A stretch of 47,828 bases of DNA from Belliella calami (GTDB lineage Bacteria; Bacteroidota; Bacteroidia; Cytophagales; Cyclobacteriaceae), in NCBI RefSeq assembly GCF_022549695.1, contig NZ_JAKZGS010000024.1, forward strand, positions 1-47,828. Reading direction: 5' to 3'. Shown piece by piece: positions 1 through 8,103 of this stretch. Within the stretch, counting starts at the first letter, position 1. Every line of letters starts with the position of its first letter. The position numbers and the translations under genes were made by a program. The notes under the pieces were generated by a model that did not search any database, was not told the DNA's origin, and saw only the letters and a program-made list of their open reading frames with translations.

Positions 1-420
1 AATGGACGCTAGGATGCGCGAAGGTTTTTATTTTAAAAAAAATAAAGCGGTTTTGGCAATGGGGAGAAACAAAGCTTTCAAGGAAAGTAGTCTGATCCTC
101 AGAGAAACATAACAAAAAAAATCCTTTGCGAGCCTTTGCGAACTTTGTGGCCAAATTAAATTTTAAAGATTTGCCGAAATGGACGCTAGGATGCGCGAAG
201 GTTTTTATTTTAAAAAAAATAAAGCGGTTTTGGCAATGGGGAGAAACAAAGCTTTCAAGGAAAGTAGTCTGATCCTCAGAGAAACATAACAAAAAAAATC
301 CTTTGCGAGCCTTTGCGAACTTTGTGGCCAATTTGGATTTTAAAGATTTGCCGCAATGGACGCTAGGATGCGCGAAGGTTTTTATTTTAAAAAAAATAAA
401 GCGGTTTTCTCAATGGGAGA
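1..420. repeat. 177-bp tandem repeat, about 2.4 copies
   Basis: The segment starting GGACGCTAGGATGCGCGAAG occurs at positions 4, 181 and 358, so the period is exactly 177 bp. The first two units are nearly identical, differing by a few bases near 155-160 and 330-335. The third breaks off after about 55 bp, close to 412, where it diverges into unique DNA. Each unit contains an A/T-rich dyad (TTTTATTTTAAAA) and the doubled phrase CCTTTGCGAGCCTTTGCGAA, which looks like an intergenic repeat family. There is no convincing reading frame. The array may extend left of the window. Together with the permease leader it accounts for the first 506 bases, which hold no gene. Confidence 0.9.
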
Positions 421-506
421 ATTAAGAAAATCATTTACAGCTGTTAATATAAAAATGTTTGCATCTTGAAATTAATCATAGTAGATTTTGGTCTTAACCT
501 GAATTA

Positions 507-1796
507 TTGAAAAATCAACACAAGCTTAAGAGAGGAATCCAAAGATGGGACCTCGTATTCTTAATCATCAATTCTGTCATCGGAGCTGGAATATTCGCTT
601 TACCAGCTAAAGTTTTTGCAATATCAGGCGTCTACTCTATTCTTGCATTTTTGGTTTGTGCCTTTGTCATGATGGTGTTGATATTGGTTTTTGCAGAAGT
701 GAGTTCAAGGTTTGAGCAGACTGGAGGACCTTACCTCTATGTCCACAAAGCATTTGGGCCAGTTCCAGCATTTGTGATTGGTTGGCTTTTGATGTTGACA
801 AGGCTTTTTAGCTACGCCACATTGATCAATCTGATGGTTTTATACCTTTCCTTTTTTTCAGACATTTTCAATAGACCTGAGGTGAGGGTAAGTATAATCT
901 TAATGATCACAGGAATAATCACTTTTTTCAATTGGATTGGAATCAAAAACACAGCAAAAGTCAGCAATATACTGACAGTCGCAAAACTATTCCCACTTGC
1001 AATTTTTATAATTGTCGGTTTGTTTTTCATAGATTTCACCAACCTCAAACCTGGCCCAGCGCCTAGCTTACAGGATTTCTCAGCAGCTTCTCTGCTTTTG
1101 ATATTTGCATTTGGAGGATTTGAAGCTGGATTGGTAAATAGTGGTGAAATAGTCAACCCCAGAAAAAATTTACCTTTCGGGCTCATTACAGCTGCATCTA
1201 TAATTGCAGGATTTTATGTTTTGATCCAAATCGTTTCAATAGGAACTTTGCCAGATTTGGCCAGTTCTGATAAACCGCTTGCAGATGCTGCAACAGGGTT
1301 TATGGGCTGGTCGGGCGGTATGTTCATCACTGTTGGAGCAGTTGTCTCCATCATGGGAACGCTAAACGTCCAAATATTGAGTGGTTCACGACTCCCTTTT
1401 GCCTTGAGCGAAGAAGATCAACTGCCGAAAATTTTCGGGAAAATCCACCCAAAATTTGCCACACCTTATGTTTCGCTACTTTTCTTTTCTGCACTTGTAG
1501 CTTTTGTGGCTATATTTTGGGGATTTATGAACTCCTTGGCTATATCGGTGATCTCTAGGCTAGTTTTATATGGATTGGTTTGTGCATCACTGATCAAACT
1601 AAGAAAAAACCAACCTAACACTAATTCATTTTTCAAGATTCCTTACGGAAATCACTTCGCAATTTTGGGGATTTTGGCAACTATTTGGCTACTTTCAGGT
1701 ACACAAACTGAAGAAATTATTGACATTTTAATCTGGACAGGATTCGGCCTTATTATTTATGTAATCCATAAATTGGGAAGTACTAAGAAAAAGTAA
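507..1796 (+). CDS. APC-family amino acid permease
   Basis: Twelve-helix inner-membrane transporter of the amino acid-polyamine-organocation superfamily, expected to take up an amino acid or amine by proton coupling. The first helix carries the family's unwound-helix signature (SVIGAGIFALPAK, about residues 23-35), followed by evenly spaced hydrophobic segments to the end; 429 residues is normal. The start is a TTG. An in-frame stop lies at 495-497 and TTG at 507 is the only start codon before the first helix, so the choice is forced. A possible promoter upstream has TTTG at 458-461 and a TAGATTTTG-like box at 482-490. The gene is alone, convergent with the following leftward genes. The substrate cannot be read from the sequence. 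Confidence 0.9.
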   Translation: MKNQHKLKRGIQRWDLVFLIINSVIGAGIFALPAKVFAISGVYSILAFLVCAFVMMVLILVFAEVSSRFEQTGGPYLYVHKAFGPVPAFVIGWLLMLTRLFSYATLINLMVLYLSFFSDIFNRPEVRVSIILMITGIITFFNWIGIKNTAKVSNILTVAKLFPLAIFIIVGLFFIDFTNLKPGPAPSLQDFSAASLLLIFAFGGFEAGLVNSGEIVNPRKNLPFGLITAASIIAGFYVLIQIVSIGTLPDLASSDKPLADAATGFMGWSGGMFITVGAVVSIMGTLNVQILSGSRLPFALSEEDQLPKIFGKIHPKFATPYVSLLFFSALVAFVAIFWGFMNSLAISVISRLVLYGLVCASLIKLRKNQPNTNSFFKIPYGNHFAILGILATIWLLSGTQTEEIIDILIWTGFGLIIYVIHKLGSTKKK

Positions 1797-1798
1797 CT

Positions 1799-1909
1799 CT
1801 AAAAATAACTGACTATTAAACTTTGTTTAACTCCTGTTTTCCAGTTTTTAGGACTTCTTCTAGTATGGGTTACCGCCACAACAACAATCATTTTTTCTTT
1901 TTCCATCAT
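1799..1909 (-). CDS. Possible 36-residue ORF overlapping the ypdA stop (doubtful)
   Basis: An ATG overlaps the TGA of the upstream reductase gene (ATGA arrangement) and opens a 36-codon frame ending at 1799. I recognise no family. In the frame one base over, the same DNA reads a compact Cys/Gly peptide, KNDCCCGGNPY, ending at 1860. A single extra A in the A6 run near 1889-1896 would join the ATG to that Cys-rich frame, giving a 16-residue peptide. Either reading may be meaningless. The Cys-rich one is striking beside a disulfide reductase. Confidence 0.2.
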   Translation of the reverse strand: MMEKEKMIVVVAVTHTRRSPKNWKTGVKQSLIVSYF

Positions 1910-2874
1910 TTATTTTTTTCCAAAATATGCCTGATGATATTTTCTGCATGAACAATTGAATTTTCTATAAAAAACTCCCTTGTATTCAATCCTCCACAGA
2001 CTACCCCTGCCAAGTAAACCCCTGACACATTGGATTCTTGATTGGCTTGGTCATAGCAAGGTTGCCTTTTATCATCCAAGCTCATTTCTACACCAAGCTG
2101 ATCCAGCAGTGAAAAATTTGGAACATAGCCAGTCATTGCGAGTACAAAATCATTTTCTACTGTCACTTCTCCTTTTGGTGTTTTGACCACCACATATTTA
2201 TCTCTGATTTCTTTGACCATAGAATTTGGAAATGCTTTGATTGAACCTTCCTTGATCCTATTTTCTATATCAGGCTTCACCCAATACTTCACATTCTCAT
2301 CAATTCCGTCATTTTTGAGCACCATTGTCACTTCTGCACCTTTTCTCCAAGTTTCCAAAGCTACATCTACTGCGGAGTTAGCTCCTCCAACTACTAGCAA
2401 TTTTTGACCAATATATGGCCAAGGTTCTTTGTAATAATGGGAAACTTTTGGCAAATCTTCGCCAGGCACATTCATCAGGTTTGGCAAATCATAAAAGCCT
2501 GTTGCCATTACAATGTTTCTAGTATGGTAAGTAGCTTTGGAAGTGATGATTTCAAAAAAACCATCATTTTTCGAAAGGGTTTTTACTTGCTCATAAAGCT
2601 GAACTTTCAATTTCCAAGTTTGAGCAACTCTTCTATAATACTCCAATGCTTCTGTTCGGGTTGGTTTGTGTGATACAGACATAAATGGAATCCCACCCAT
2701 TTCCAATTTATCAGAAGTCGAGAAAAAAGTCATATTTAGTGGGTAATTGTATAAAGAATTTGTCAAAACCCCTTTTTCTACGATCACATAAGATAGACCA
2801 GCTTTTTCACATTCTATACCACAGGCAAGTCCTATAGGGCCTCCACCTATTACAAAAACATCCAAAAATTCCAT
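1906..2874 (-). CDS. ypdA: YpdA-type bacillithiol disulfide reductase (FAD/NADPH)
   Basis: Flavoprotein of the thioredoxin-reductase-like YpdA family, proposed to reduce oxidised bacillithiol with NADPH in the cytoplasm. The FAD-binding Rossmann motif GGGPIG is at residues 10-15 and a second dinucleotide motif, GGANSA, at 163-168. The segment ATGFYDLPNLMNVPGED near 124-140 is typical of YpdA proteins. There is no CxxC redox pair as in thioredoxin reductase, which fits the family. At 322 residues it is full length. The window also encodes BshA (12.2-13.4 kb), so bacillithiol as substrate is coherent. It lies 55 bp downstream of the TANGO2-like gene on the same strand and may be cotranscribed. 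Substrate assignment rests on family knowledge. Confidence 0.87.
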   Translation of the reverse strand: MEFLDVFVIGGGPIGLACGIECEKAGLSYVIVEKGVLTNSLYNYPLNMTFFSTSDKLEMGGIPFMSVSHKPTRTEALEYYRRVAQTWKLKVQLYEQVKTLSKNDGFFEIITSKATYHTRNIVMATGFYDLPNLMNVPGEDLPKVSHYYKEPWPYIGQKLLVVGGANSAVDVALETWRKGAEVTMVLKNDGIDENVKYWVKPDIENRIKEGSIKAFPNSMVKEIRDKYVVVKTPKGEVTVENDFVLAMTGYVPNFSLLDQLGVEMSLDDKRQPCYDQANQESNVSGVYLAGVVCGGLNTREFFIENSIVHAENIIRHILEKNK

Positions 2875-2929
2875 TTTCCTTTTTTTGATTCTTTCTACTA
2901 ACAGGAAATTATAGAAATCTGTTCTCTAT

Positions 2930-3694
2930 CTAGGGCTTTACTTTGAATTTTACAAAATTATCAATTACAGCATCATTCAATTGATCAAAAGTCCGCTCCA
3001 ACATTTCAACCTCCCCTGTATGTCTCCAAAGCAATACAGTGGTATTTACAGTTCCATAATAGTCATCTATCCGTATAAATTGTGCTGAGAGATGTTTTTC
3101 CTGATAGAGCGTTGCTCCTGTATCAGGCAACAATTCATCTGGATCCATTTTTTTTGAATGTACTGCTTGCATCAATACCGATTTGTCAAACAGATCGCTT
3201 TCTAACTTTTCCTGCAACTTTTGCTTAGCCACGTTTACTTTTGTCCAAGGAGTGTCTAAAAGTGCATTGCTCAAACCATAAAGTCCTGAGTTCAATTCTT
3301 CTATTCCGTCTTTATAATTTGATAAATAAAAAAGGCCTTTATCATCCCCAACCAAAAGATTGAACCCTTCAAATTGATCTTTTTCTTCCTCCAGGTTTTT
3401 TAAATATTGATAAGGATCAACATCTGTTTCCAAAAAATTCTTGACCAAATCACCTCTAGTCTTTGGGTTTGCCTTGGGATTCTTCAAATCTCTGTAATTA
3501 GTCAAAGCAGCGAATCTACCATTTGGATTCATCCCCAACCAAGTACCGCCCGCTCGCAAATCTTTGCCTGCATAAAACCCCTCTTGCCATTTATGCAAAG
3601 ACTCAGAAGGACGTTCAAAAAACTCATCCCTATTTCCAACAAGGATAAGCTTATAATCAGGATGATTATTCCAAGAAAAGGTTATCAAACACAT
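2930..3694 (-). CDS. TANGO2/NRDE family protein
   Basis: 254-residue member of the NRDE family (Pfam Transport and Golgi organisation 2). It begins Met-Cys-Leu-Ile, the conserved N-terminal Cys of the family, and has the name-giving motif as GNRDEFFERP at residues 20-29. Conserved blocks GGTWLGMN and LTNYR follow. Biochemical role is unsettled; eukaryotic members are linked to heme trafficking and lipid metabolism. There is no signal peptide, so it is cytoplasmic. It lies between the Old Yellow Enzyme and ypdA-like genes on the same strand, separated from the former by a strong terminator. Confidence 0.85.
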   Translation of the reverse strand: MCLITFSWNNHPDYKLILVGNRDEFFERPSESLHKWQEGFYAGKDLRAGGTWLGMNPNGRFAALTNYRDLKNPKANPKTRGDLVKNFLETDVDPYQYLKNLEEEKDQFEGFNLLVGDDKGLFYLSNYKDGIEELNSGLYGLSNALLDTPWTKVNVAKQKLQEKLESDLFDKSVLMQAVHSKKMDPDELLPDTGATLYQEKHLSAQFIRIDDYYGTVNTTVLLWRHTGEVEMLERTFDQLNDAVIDNFVKFKVKP

Positions 3695-3700
3695 AAATGC

Positions 3701-3741
3701 AAAAAAAACATAAAAGGCCGAATTAATTCGACCTTTTATGT
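3701..3741 (-). terminator. Rho-independent terminator of the Old Yellow Enzyme gene
   Basis: Near-perfect palindrome: 3708-3724 pairs with 3725-3741 (17 bp, one mismatch that is a G-U pair in RNA). On the minus strand it is followed by a run of eight T (A8 at 3701-3708 on the plus strand). It begins 14 bp past the stop at 3755. Confidence 0.85.
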
Positions 3742-3754
3742 AATTTCACGAAGC

Positions 3755-4849
3755 TTAATTGCCAATTTTTGGATAGTCTGTAAATCCTTTTTCCCCAGGT
3801 GTGTAGAAAGTATCCGAATCCCATTCTGCTAGTTCAGCACCTTTTTCGAATCTAACCGCTAAATCTGGATTGGAAACAAACAATTTGCCGTATGCTACAG
3901 CATCTGCTAAGCCCTCTAGAATGTAACGATTCCCTTTCTCTTGATCAAAATTCGCATTAATTATAAGGACACCTTTATAAATAGGTCTATATCTTTGGGC
4001 AATCTCTGTGACAGCATGGGGAACATCTGACACATCATTGAATGGCTCCGAAAGATGAAGATAAGCCAAATTATAAGTATTCAATTTTTCAATAATGTAA
4101 TCAAAAGTAGGAATTGTCTCTTCATCTAAAGTCATCCCAAATATTCCGTGAAGTGAAGGGTTCAGCCTTAAACCGATTTTTTCTTCAGGCATTACTTCTT
4201 TGATCGCATCAATAATTTCAAAAAGAATTTTCGCCCTATTTTCTATACTTCCTCCGTATTCATCCGTACGGACATTTGAAGTCCTACTGAAAAACTGATG
4301 TAGTAGATAACCATTTGACGAGTGAATTTCAATTCCATCAAAACCTGCTTCCACGGCATTTTTTGCTGCATTCTGAAAATCCAAAATAGTTTGCTTAATC
4401 TCTGGGATAGACATTTCTTTTGGTGTCACAGTGTCTTTAAATCCTTTTGGAGTAAAAGATTTTGCATTAGGATTGATTGCTGATGGCGCATGTGGCAATT
4501 CGCCATTATGGAAATCGGGATGTGAAATCCTACCAACGTGCCAAAGCTGAATAAATATCTTCCCCCCTTCTTCATGGACGCCTTGAGTGACTTTCTTCCA
4601 TCCTACAACTTGTTCTTTGGTATAAATGCCTGGCGTATTGATATACCCCACAGCCTTGGTCGATATCTGAGCACCTTCTGTGATAATCAGACCTGCAGAT
4701 GCACGCTGTCTATAATATTCTACATGAATATCAAAAGGTACATTTCCCGGATTATTTGCCCTGCTTCTTGTCATAGGAGCCATGATGACTCTATTTTGTA
4801 ATTCTAAATCTCTAATCTGTAATTTTTCTAAAAGAGGTTGCTTATTCAT
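3755..4849 (-). CDS. Alkene reductase, Old Yellow Enzyme family (NemA-like)
   Basis: FMN-dependent NAD(P)H oxidoreductase of the Old Yellow Enzyme family, reducing activated C=C bonds of enones, maleimides or nitrate esters. The N-terminal block NRVIMAPMTRSRAN, the His-x-x-Asn ligand pair in HSSNGYLLHQF and the block DEYGGSIENRAK identify the N-ethylmaleimide reductase branch. The frame is open upstream to 4921, but family proteins begin at the internal Met at 4849 (MNKQPLLEKL), giving 364 residues, the usual length. It is divergent from the BlaI gene across a region with BlaI-type operators starting at 4978, so regulation by that repressor is possible but not shown. Confidence 0.9.
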   Translation of the reverse strand: MNKQPLLEKLQIRDLELQNRVIMAPMTRSRANNPGNVPFDIHVEYYRQRASAGLIITEGAQISTKAVGYINTPGIYTKEQVVGWKKVTQGVHEEGGKIFIQLWHVGRISHPDFHNGELPHAPSAINPNAKSFTPKGFKDTVTPKEMSIPEIKQTILDFQNAAKNAVEAGFDGIEIHSSNGYLLHQFFSRTSNVRTDEYGGSIENRAKILFEIIDAIKEVMPEEKIGLRLNPSLHGIFGMTLDEETIPTFDYIIEKLNTYNLAYLHLSEPFNDVSDVPHAVTEIAQRYRPIYKGVLIINANFDQEKGNRYILEGLADAVAYGKLFVSNPDLAVRFEKGAELAEWDSDTFYTPGEKGFTDYPKIGN

Positions 4850-4977
4850 GCTTTCAGTTGGTTTAATTTCTAATTCAATGTATATACAACTAATATGAAG
4901 CCATGATCGTTCCAAAATCATTTTGAATCATTCCAAAGAAAATCTAATACTGCACTGATCAACAATTTAACATTTAT

Positions 4978-5047
4978 TACGAAAAAATTTGTAGTGAAAA
5001 TTTTTATTACGAGACCCATCGTATATATTTGTACGAAATAAATCGTA
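4978..5047. promoter_or_regulatory. BlaI-type operators overlapping a promoter
   Basis: Two perfect 16-bp dyads TACGA-N6-TCGTA lie at 5008-5023 and 5032-5047. A weaker copy (TACGA-N6-TTGTA) is at 4978-4993. The 8 bases between the two perfect dyads are 5024-5031, TATATTTG, an exact TAnnTTTG Bacteroidota -7 box. The start codon is at 5060. A repressor dimer on each dyad would flank the box and block RNA polymerase. TACGA half-sites resemble the TACA/TGTA half-sites of BlaI/MecI/CopY repressors. Autoregulation of the downstream blaI-M56 pair is the natural inference. Confidence 0.75.
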
Positions 5048-5059
5048 GATAAAAAATAA

Positions 5060-5434
5060 ATGACACCAAAACCAACAGAGTCAGAATTGGAAATTTTGTC
5101 AATCATTTGGCAAAAAGGAAAAGTAACAGTTCGGGATGTACATGAAAAATTGGCCGAAATCAAAGACACTGGATACACCACTACTTTGAAGACTATGCAA
5201 ATCATGCACGTAAAAGGATTGCTGCATAGAGATGAGAAAAATCGAACGCATGTGTATTTTGCAGCTATTGGGGAGAAAGTAACGCAGAAGAATCTGGTTG
5301 AAAACTTTGTTGCGACTGCTTTTGGAGGATCAGCTAAAAATCTTGTCATGCAGGCATTAGGCCAAGGAAATACCTCTAAAGAGGAGTTAGATGAAATCCG
5401 TGCTTTTTTGGACCAAATAGAAAATGAAAAATAA
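5060..5434 (+). CDS. BlaI/MecI/CopY family transcriptional repressor
   Basis: 124-residue winged-helix repressor. The N-terminus (LTxxELEIL type, here PTESELEILSIIWQKGKVTV) and the recognition region GYTTTLKTMQIMHVKGLLHRDE match BlaI/MecI, and the C-terminal half is the dimerisation domain, where the paired protease would cut. Its last base overlaps the start of the M56 protease gene (TAATG), the classical arrangement of repressor plus BlaR1-like sensor. Operators and a -7 box lie immediately upstream. The ligand or stress sensed cannot be read. No beta-lactamase gene directly follows, although a beta-lactamase-like fold occurs in the fusion gene at 13.4-16.5 kb. Confidence 0.93.
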   Translation: MTPKPTESELEILSIIWQKGKVTVRDVHEKLAEIKDTGYTTTLKTMQIMHVKGLLHRDEKNRTHVYFAAIGEKVTQKNLVENFVATAFGGSAKNLVMQALGQGNTSKEELDEIRAFLDQIENEK

Positions 5435-7722
5435 TGGAATGGATGAATGAAATCATACCGGCAAATTATCTCTATGCTATAGGCTGGATGCTTGTGCATT
5501 CACTTTGGCAAATAGCTGGACTGGGGCTAATCCTGTGGTTATCACTGGAGTTTTTGCATAAAAAATCGGCAGCATTCAAATACAGCGCTAGCGTTTTTGT
5601 ATTATTTCTAGTGATTGTGAGCAGCATCGGAACGGTTTTATTTTACTTTGAGCCTGAAAAAGAATCAACAATTGCCTATGAATCAGTTTTTGTGGATGAT
5701 GACAAATTTTTTCCTTCTACAGCATATAGCAATATTCCGCAAACAGCTAAGTCAAACTTTGAGATACTCTCAAGCCAAATAGAAAAAAGAATTCCTTTCT
5801 TGGTCAACCTGTGGTTTATCGGAGCAATACTTTTTATGATCAAGTTTGCCGGCTCTTTGGCTGAGCTTAGAAACTTGGGTCAAAAACCAAAAAAAGGAAT
5901 GCCTGAACGATGGCAAGTTACCTTGACTGAATTTTCCAAGAAGTTGAAAATTAAACATTCAGTAAAAATCTTCCAAAGCAATCATATAGACACACCTTTG
6001 ACATTTGGCGTTTTGAAGCCTGTGATATTGATTCCAGCAGGATTGGTTTTCCAACTCAGCCCTATGCAAATGGAAGCCATCATTGCGCATGAATTGGCAC
6101 ATATCAAAAGACACGACTATCTGATCAATCTATTGCAATCAGCTATGGAAGTGATATTTTTCTTCCATCCTGTTTTTTGGTATATCAATGCGATCATCAA
6201 GACTGAGCGAGAAAACGCTTCTGATGATGCAGCCATCAGCGTCGGTGTGCAAGCCAGAGATTTGGCAGAAGCACTTGTCCTCGTAGTGCAATATGCCAAG
6301 TTAACGCAACCACAACTTGCTATGGCAGCAGCAAAATCGAAAACACCTACTTTGGACAGAATAAAAAGAATCATGGGATTTCATCCGTCCCAAAAACAAA
6401 CTTCAACTTTAACGAGCTTAACCATGTTAACATCTCTTTTACTTAGCGTCTCTTTGATCCTTGGAGCACATGCAGACAAATCCATAAATGAAGATTTAGA
6501 ACTCATGCTCACAGAAATTCACTCTGAAATAGACTTAGGAGAGGATTTGTGGAAGACGTTCGATCAAGACAAAAATTCGGCACAGAACTTAGAAATTGAA
6601 GTCTCAGAAGAATTAAAACAAAATCTAAACTCTCAACATAATGTTCCTGACAATTCTTTGAATTTCTCTTCAAAAACGCATTCAGGTCAAACAGAAAATG
6701 TGGATACCCTAAAAGCTTTTGACCTGAAAATCACTCTTTCGGAAGACGGGAAACCATTTTTGTTTGAAGAAATGTCAGAAGATCTGAAAATCAAATATTT
6801 TTCAGGATTTGATAATTTCAAAATCATGGGAGACACGATGCATATTTGGTCAAATCTTCAAGCCCACAATTCTGTTACCCTATCAAACTCACTAAACAAA
6901 GAGCTCACGAATAGAGAGGCAATCATAAACACCATAAAAATTACCCCTTTGGAATTTGAAGGAATGGACTTTAGTGTTATGCCTATTCTGAAACTTTCAG
7001 ATGTGATGACGATGCCACACGTGAGTTTTGATACTACTAAAGTTCAAAATTTCAATTCGTCAAAGATAAGAATTGGCTATGATCCAAATCAGTTGGAATA
7101 CCAAAACCTTGAACTGACGAAAACAAATTCAACACCTATCAAAAAATATAATTCGACAATAGTCAAAAGCACTCCTGCAGTAGGTTTTTATAGTAATCCT
7201 ATAAGCTTCAGTCAAACCCAAAGTGACACAACTGAGAAATATACAAATAGCATCGACAAAGCCATTTTGAAATTGACAAACGCAAAAACTGAAGAAGAAA
7301 AGGAAACTGCCATAAAGGAACTTTCAATAATCACAAATAAAATGGCAACAATGTCAGCGGCTAGTAAAAATTTAATGGAGAAGGCTAAAAACGACTCTCT
7401 TTTTTCAAACGTAAGGGCTCAAGGAGAATTGTACAAGCTAAAAGCTGAGGAAATGAAGCCAATCATAGATGAGTATCAAAAAAAGATGATTGAATGGCAA
7501 AAAGAACATAAACCATTGATGGAAGAATATCAGGAAAGAATGAAAGCCTATGAAAAAGAACTCCGACCATTGATGGAAGAATACCAAGAAAAGATGAAAT
7601 CGTTTCAAAAGGAGCTACAGCCGTTGATGAATGAGTATCAGCAAAAAATGAAAGAAATTCAAAAAGAATACGCTGTCAAAATGAAAGAACTACAGGAAAA
7701 GCAGGTCAAAGAAAACAACTAA
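5434..7722 (+). CDS. M56 family membrane metallopeptidase (BlaR1-like sensor) with helical-repeat tail
   Basis: Integral-membrane zinc protease of the BlaR1/MecR1 family, predicted to cleave the partner BlaI repressor after an external signal. Hydrophobic segments near residues 12-35, 47-72, 123-142 and 322-343 embed the protease domain; the zinc motif HELAH is at 219-223 with downstream ENASDDAA acting as the third-ligand region. After the last helix about 415 residues should face the periplasm. They contain no penicillin-binding SxxK sensor domain. Instead there is a Ser/Thr-rich stretch and, from residue 676 to 747, four consecutive 18-residue units (P-[LI]-[MI]-x-E-Y-Q-x-[KR]-M), rich in Glu, Lys and Met and probably one long helix. 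At 762 residues it is longer than BlaR1 (about 600). Translationally coupled to blaI. Confidence 0.92.
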   Translation: MEWMNEIIPANYLYAIGWMLVHSLWQIAGLGLILWLSLEFLHKKSAAFKYSASVFVLFLVIVSSIGTVLFYFEPEKESTIAYESVFVDDDKFFPSTAYSNIPQTAKSNFEILSSQIEKRIPFLVNLWFIGAILFMIKFAGSLAELRNLGQKPKKGMPERWQVTLTEFSKKLKIKHSVKIFQSNHIDTPLTFGVLKPVILIPAGLVFQLSPMQMEAIIAHELAHIKRHDYLINLLQSAMEVIFFFHPVFWYINAIIKTERENASDDAAISVGVQARDLAEALVLVVQYAKLTQPQLAMAAAKSKTPTLDRIKRIMGFHPSQKQTSTLTSLTMLTSLLLSVSLILGAHADKSINEDLELMLTEIHSEIDLGEDLWKTFDQDKNSAQNLEIEVSEELKQNLNSQHNVPDNSLNFSSKTHSGQTENVDTLKAFDLKITLSEDGKPFLFEEMSEDLKIKYFSGFDNFKIMGDTMHIWSNLQAHNSVTLSNSLNKELTNREAIINTIKITPLEFEGMDFSVMPILKLSDVMTMPHVSFDTTKVQNFNSSKIRIGYDPNQLEYQNLELTKTNSTPIKKYNSTIVKSTPAVGFYSNPISFSQTQSDTTEKYTNSIDKAILKLTNAKTEEEKETAIKELSIITNKMATMSAASKNLMEKAKNDSLFSNVRAQGELYKLKAEEMKPIIDEYQKKMIEWQKEHKPLMEEYQERMKAYEKELRPLMEEYQEKMKSFQKELQPLMNEYQQKMKEIQKEYAVKMKELQEKQVKENN
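7459..7674 (+). repeat. 54-bp in-frame repeat (four units) in the M56 gene
   Basis: Units start at 7459, 7513, 7567 and 7621, each 54 bp, encoding 18-residue helices beginning Pro-Leu/Ile-Met/Ile-x-Glu-Tyr-Gln. Eighteen residues equal five turns of an ideal alpha helix, so equivalent side chains stack along one face. Confidence 0.85.
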
Positions 7723-7758
7723 TCAATATAAAAACCCAAATAGCTAAAGCGGTATAGT

Positions 7759-7818
7759 ATTTCCAAAACCGATTTCAATGTTGTCTTTAAGGACGAACGA
7801 CTCATCGGTTTTGGAAAT
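7759..7818 (+). terminator. Hairpin after the M56 gene, probable terminator
   Basis: 7759-7773 (ATTTCCAAAACCGAT) is perfectly complementary to 7804-7818. The loop is 30 bases and a short T run (CTTTTTTA) follows. The stem is 37 bp past the stop. The long loop is unusual for an intrinsic terminator. The remaining gap to 8103 holds no confident gene; see the findings for a possible remnant frame at 7910-8047. Confidence 0.6.
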
Positions 7819-8103
7819 CTTTTTTATCCCTTTGTTAGAACCACCGATTTCTAAAGTATGTTTTTGTTATATCTAATTAGCATTTTCTAATTTTTATAGC
7901 TAATCATACTTAACAATAATTCCTCAAGGTCAGAAAACTCCAGTAGGCATCAAATTCAAATTCCAAAATTGGAACAGGATCAGAATCATGTGATGAAGGT
8001 GTATTTTCAGTTTGAAGCCTTGAGATATTGTCCCACCCACTTTCTTAAACTCAATATTTTCTACATTCAATAGAAAGTCTAATTATTTGATCATTTAACT
8101 TTC

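Noticed and set aside
1-420. CRISPR array
   Set aside because: The repeats are 177 bp and directly adjoining without variable spacers; no cas genes in the window.
2874-2930. Bacillithiol operon around the ypdA-like gene
   Set aside because: bshA is 9 kb away behind several terminators and no bshB or bshC is adjacent; neighbours are TANGO2-like and an Old Yellow Enzyme.
5434-7722. Calling the M56 protein a true BlaR1 beta-lactam receptor
   Set aside because: No penicillin-binding sensor domain or SxxK motif in the C-terminal part; only the protease half is BlaR1-like.
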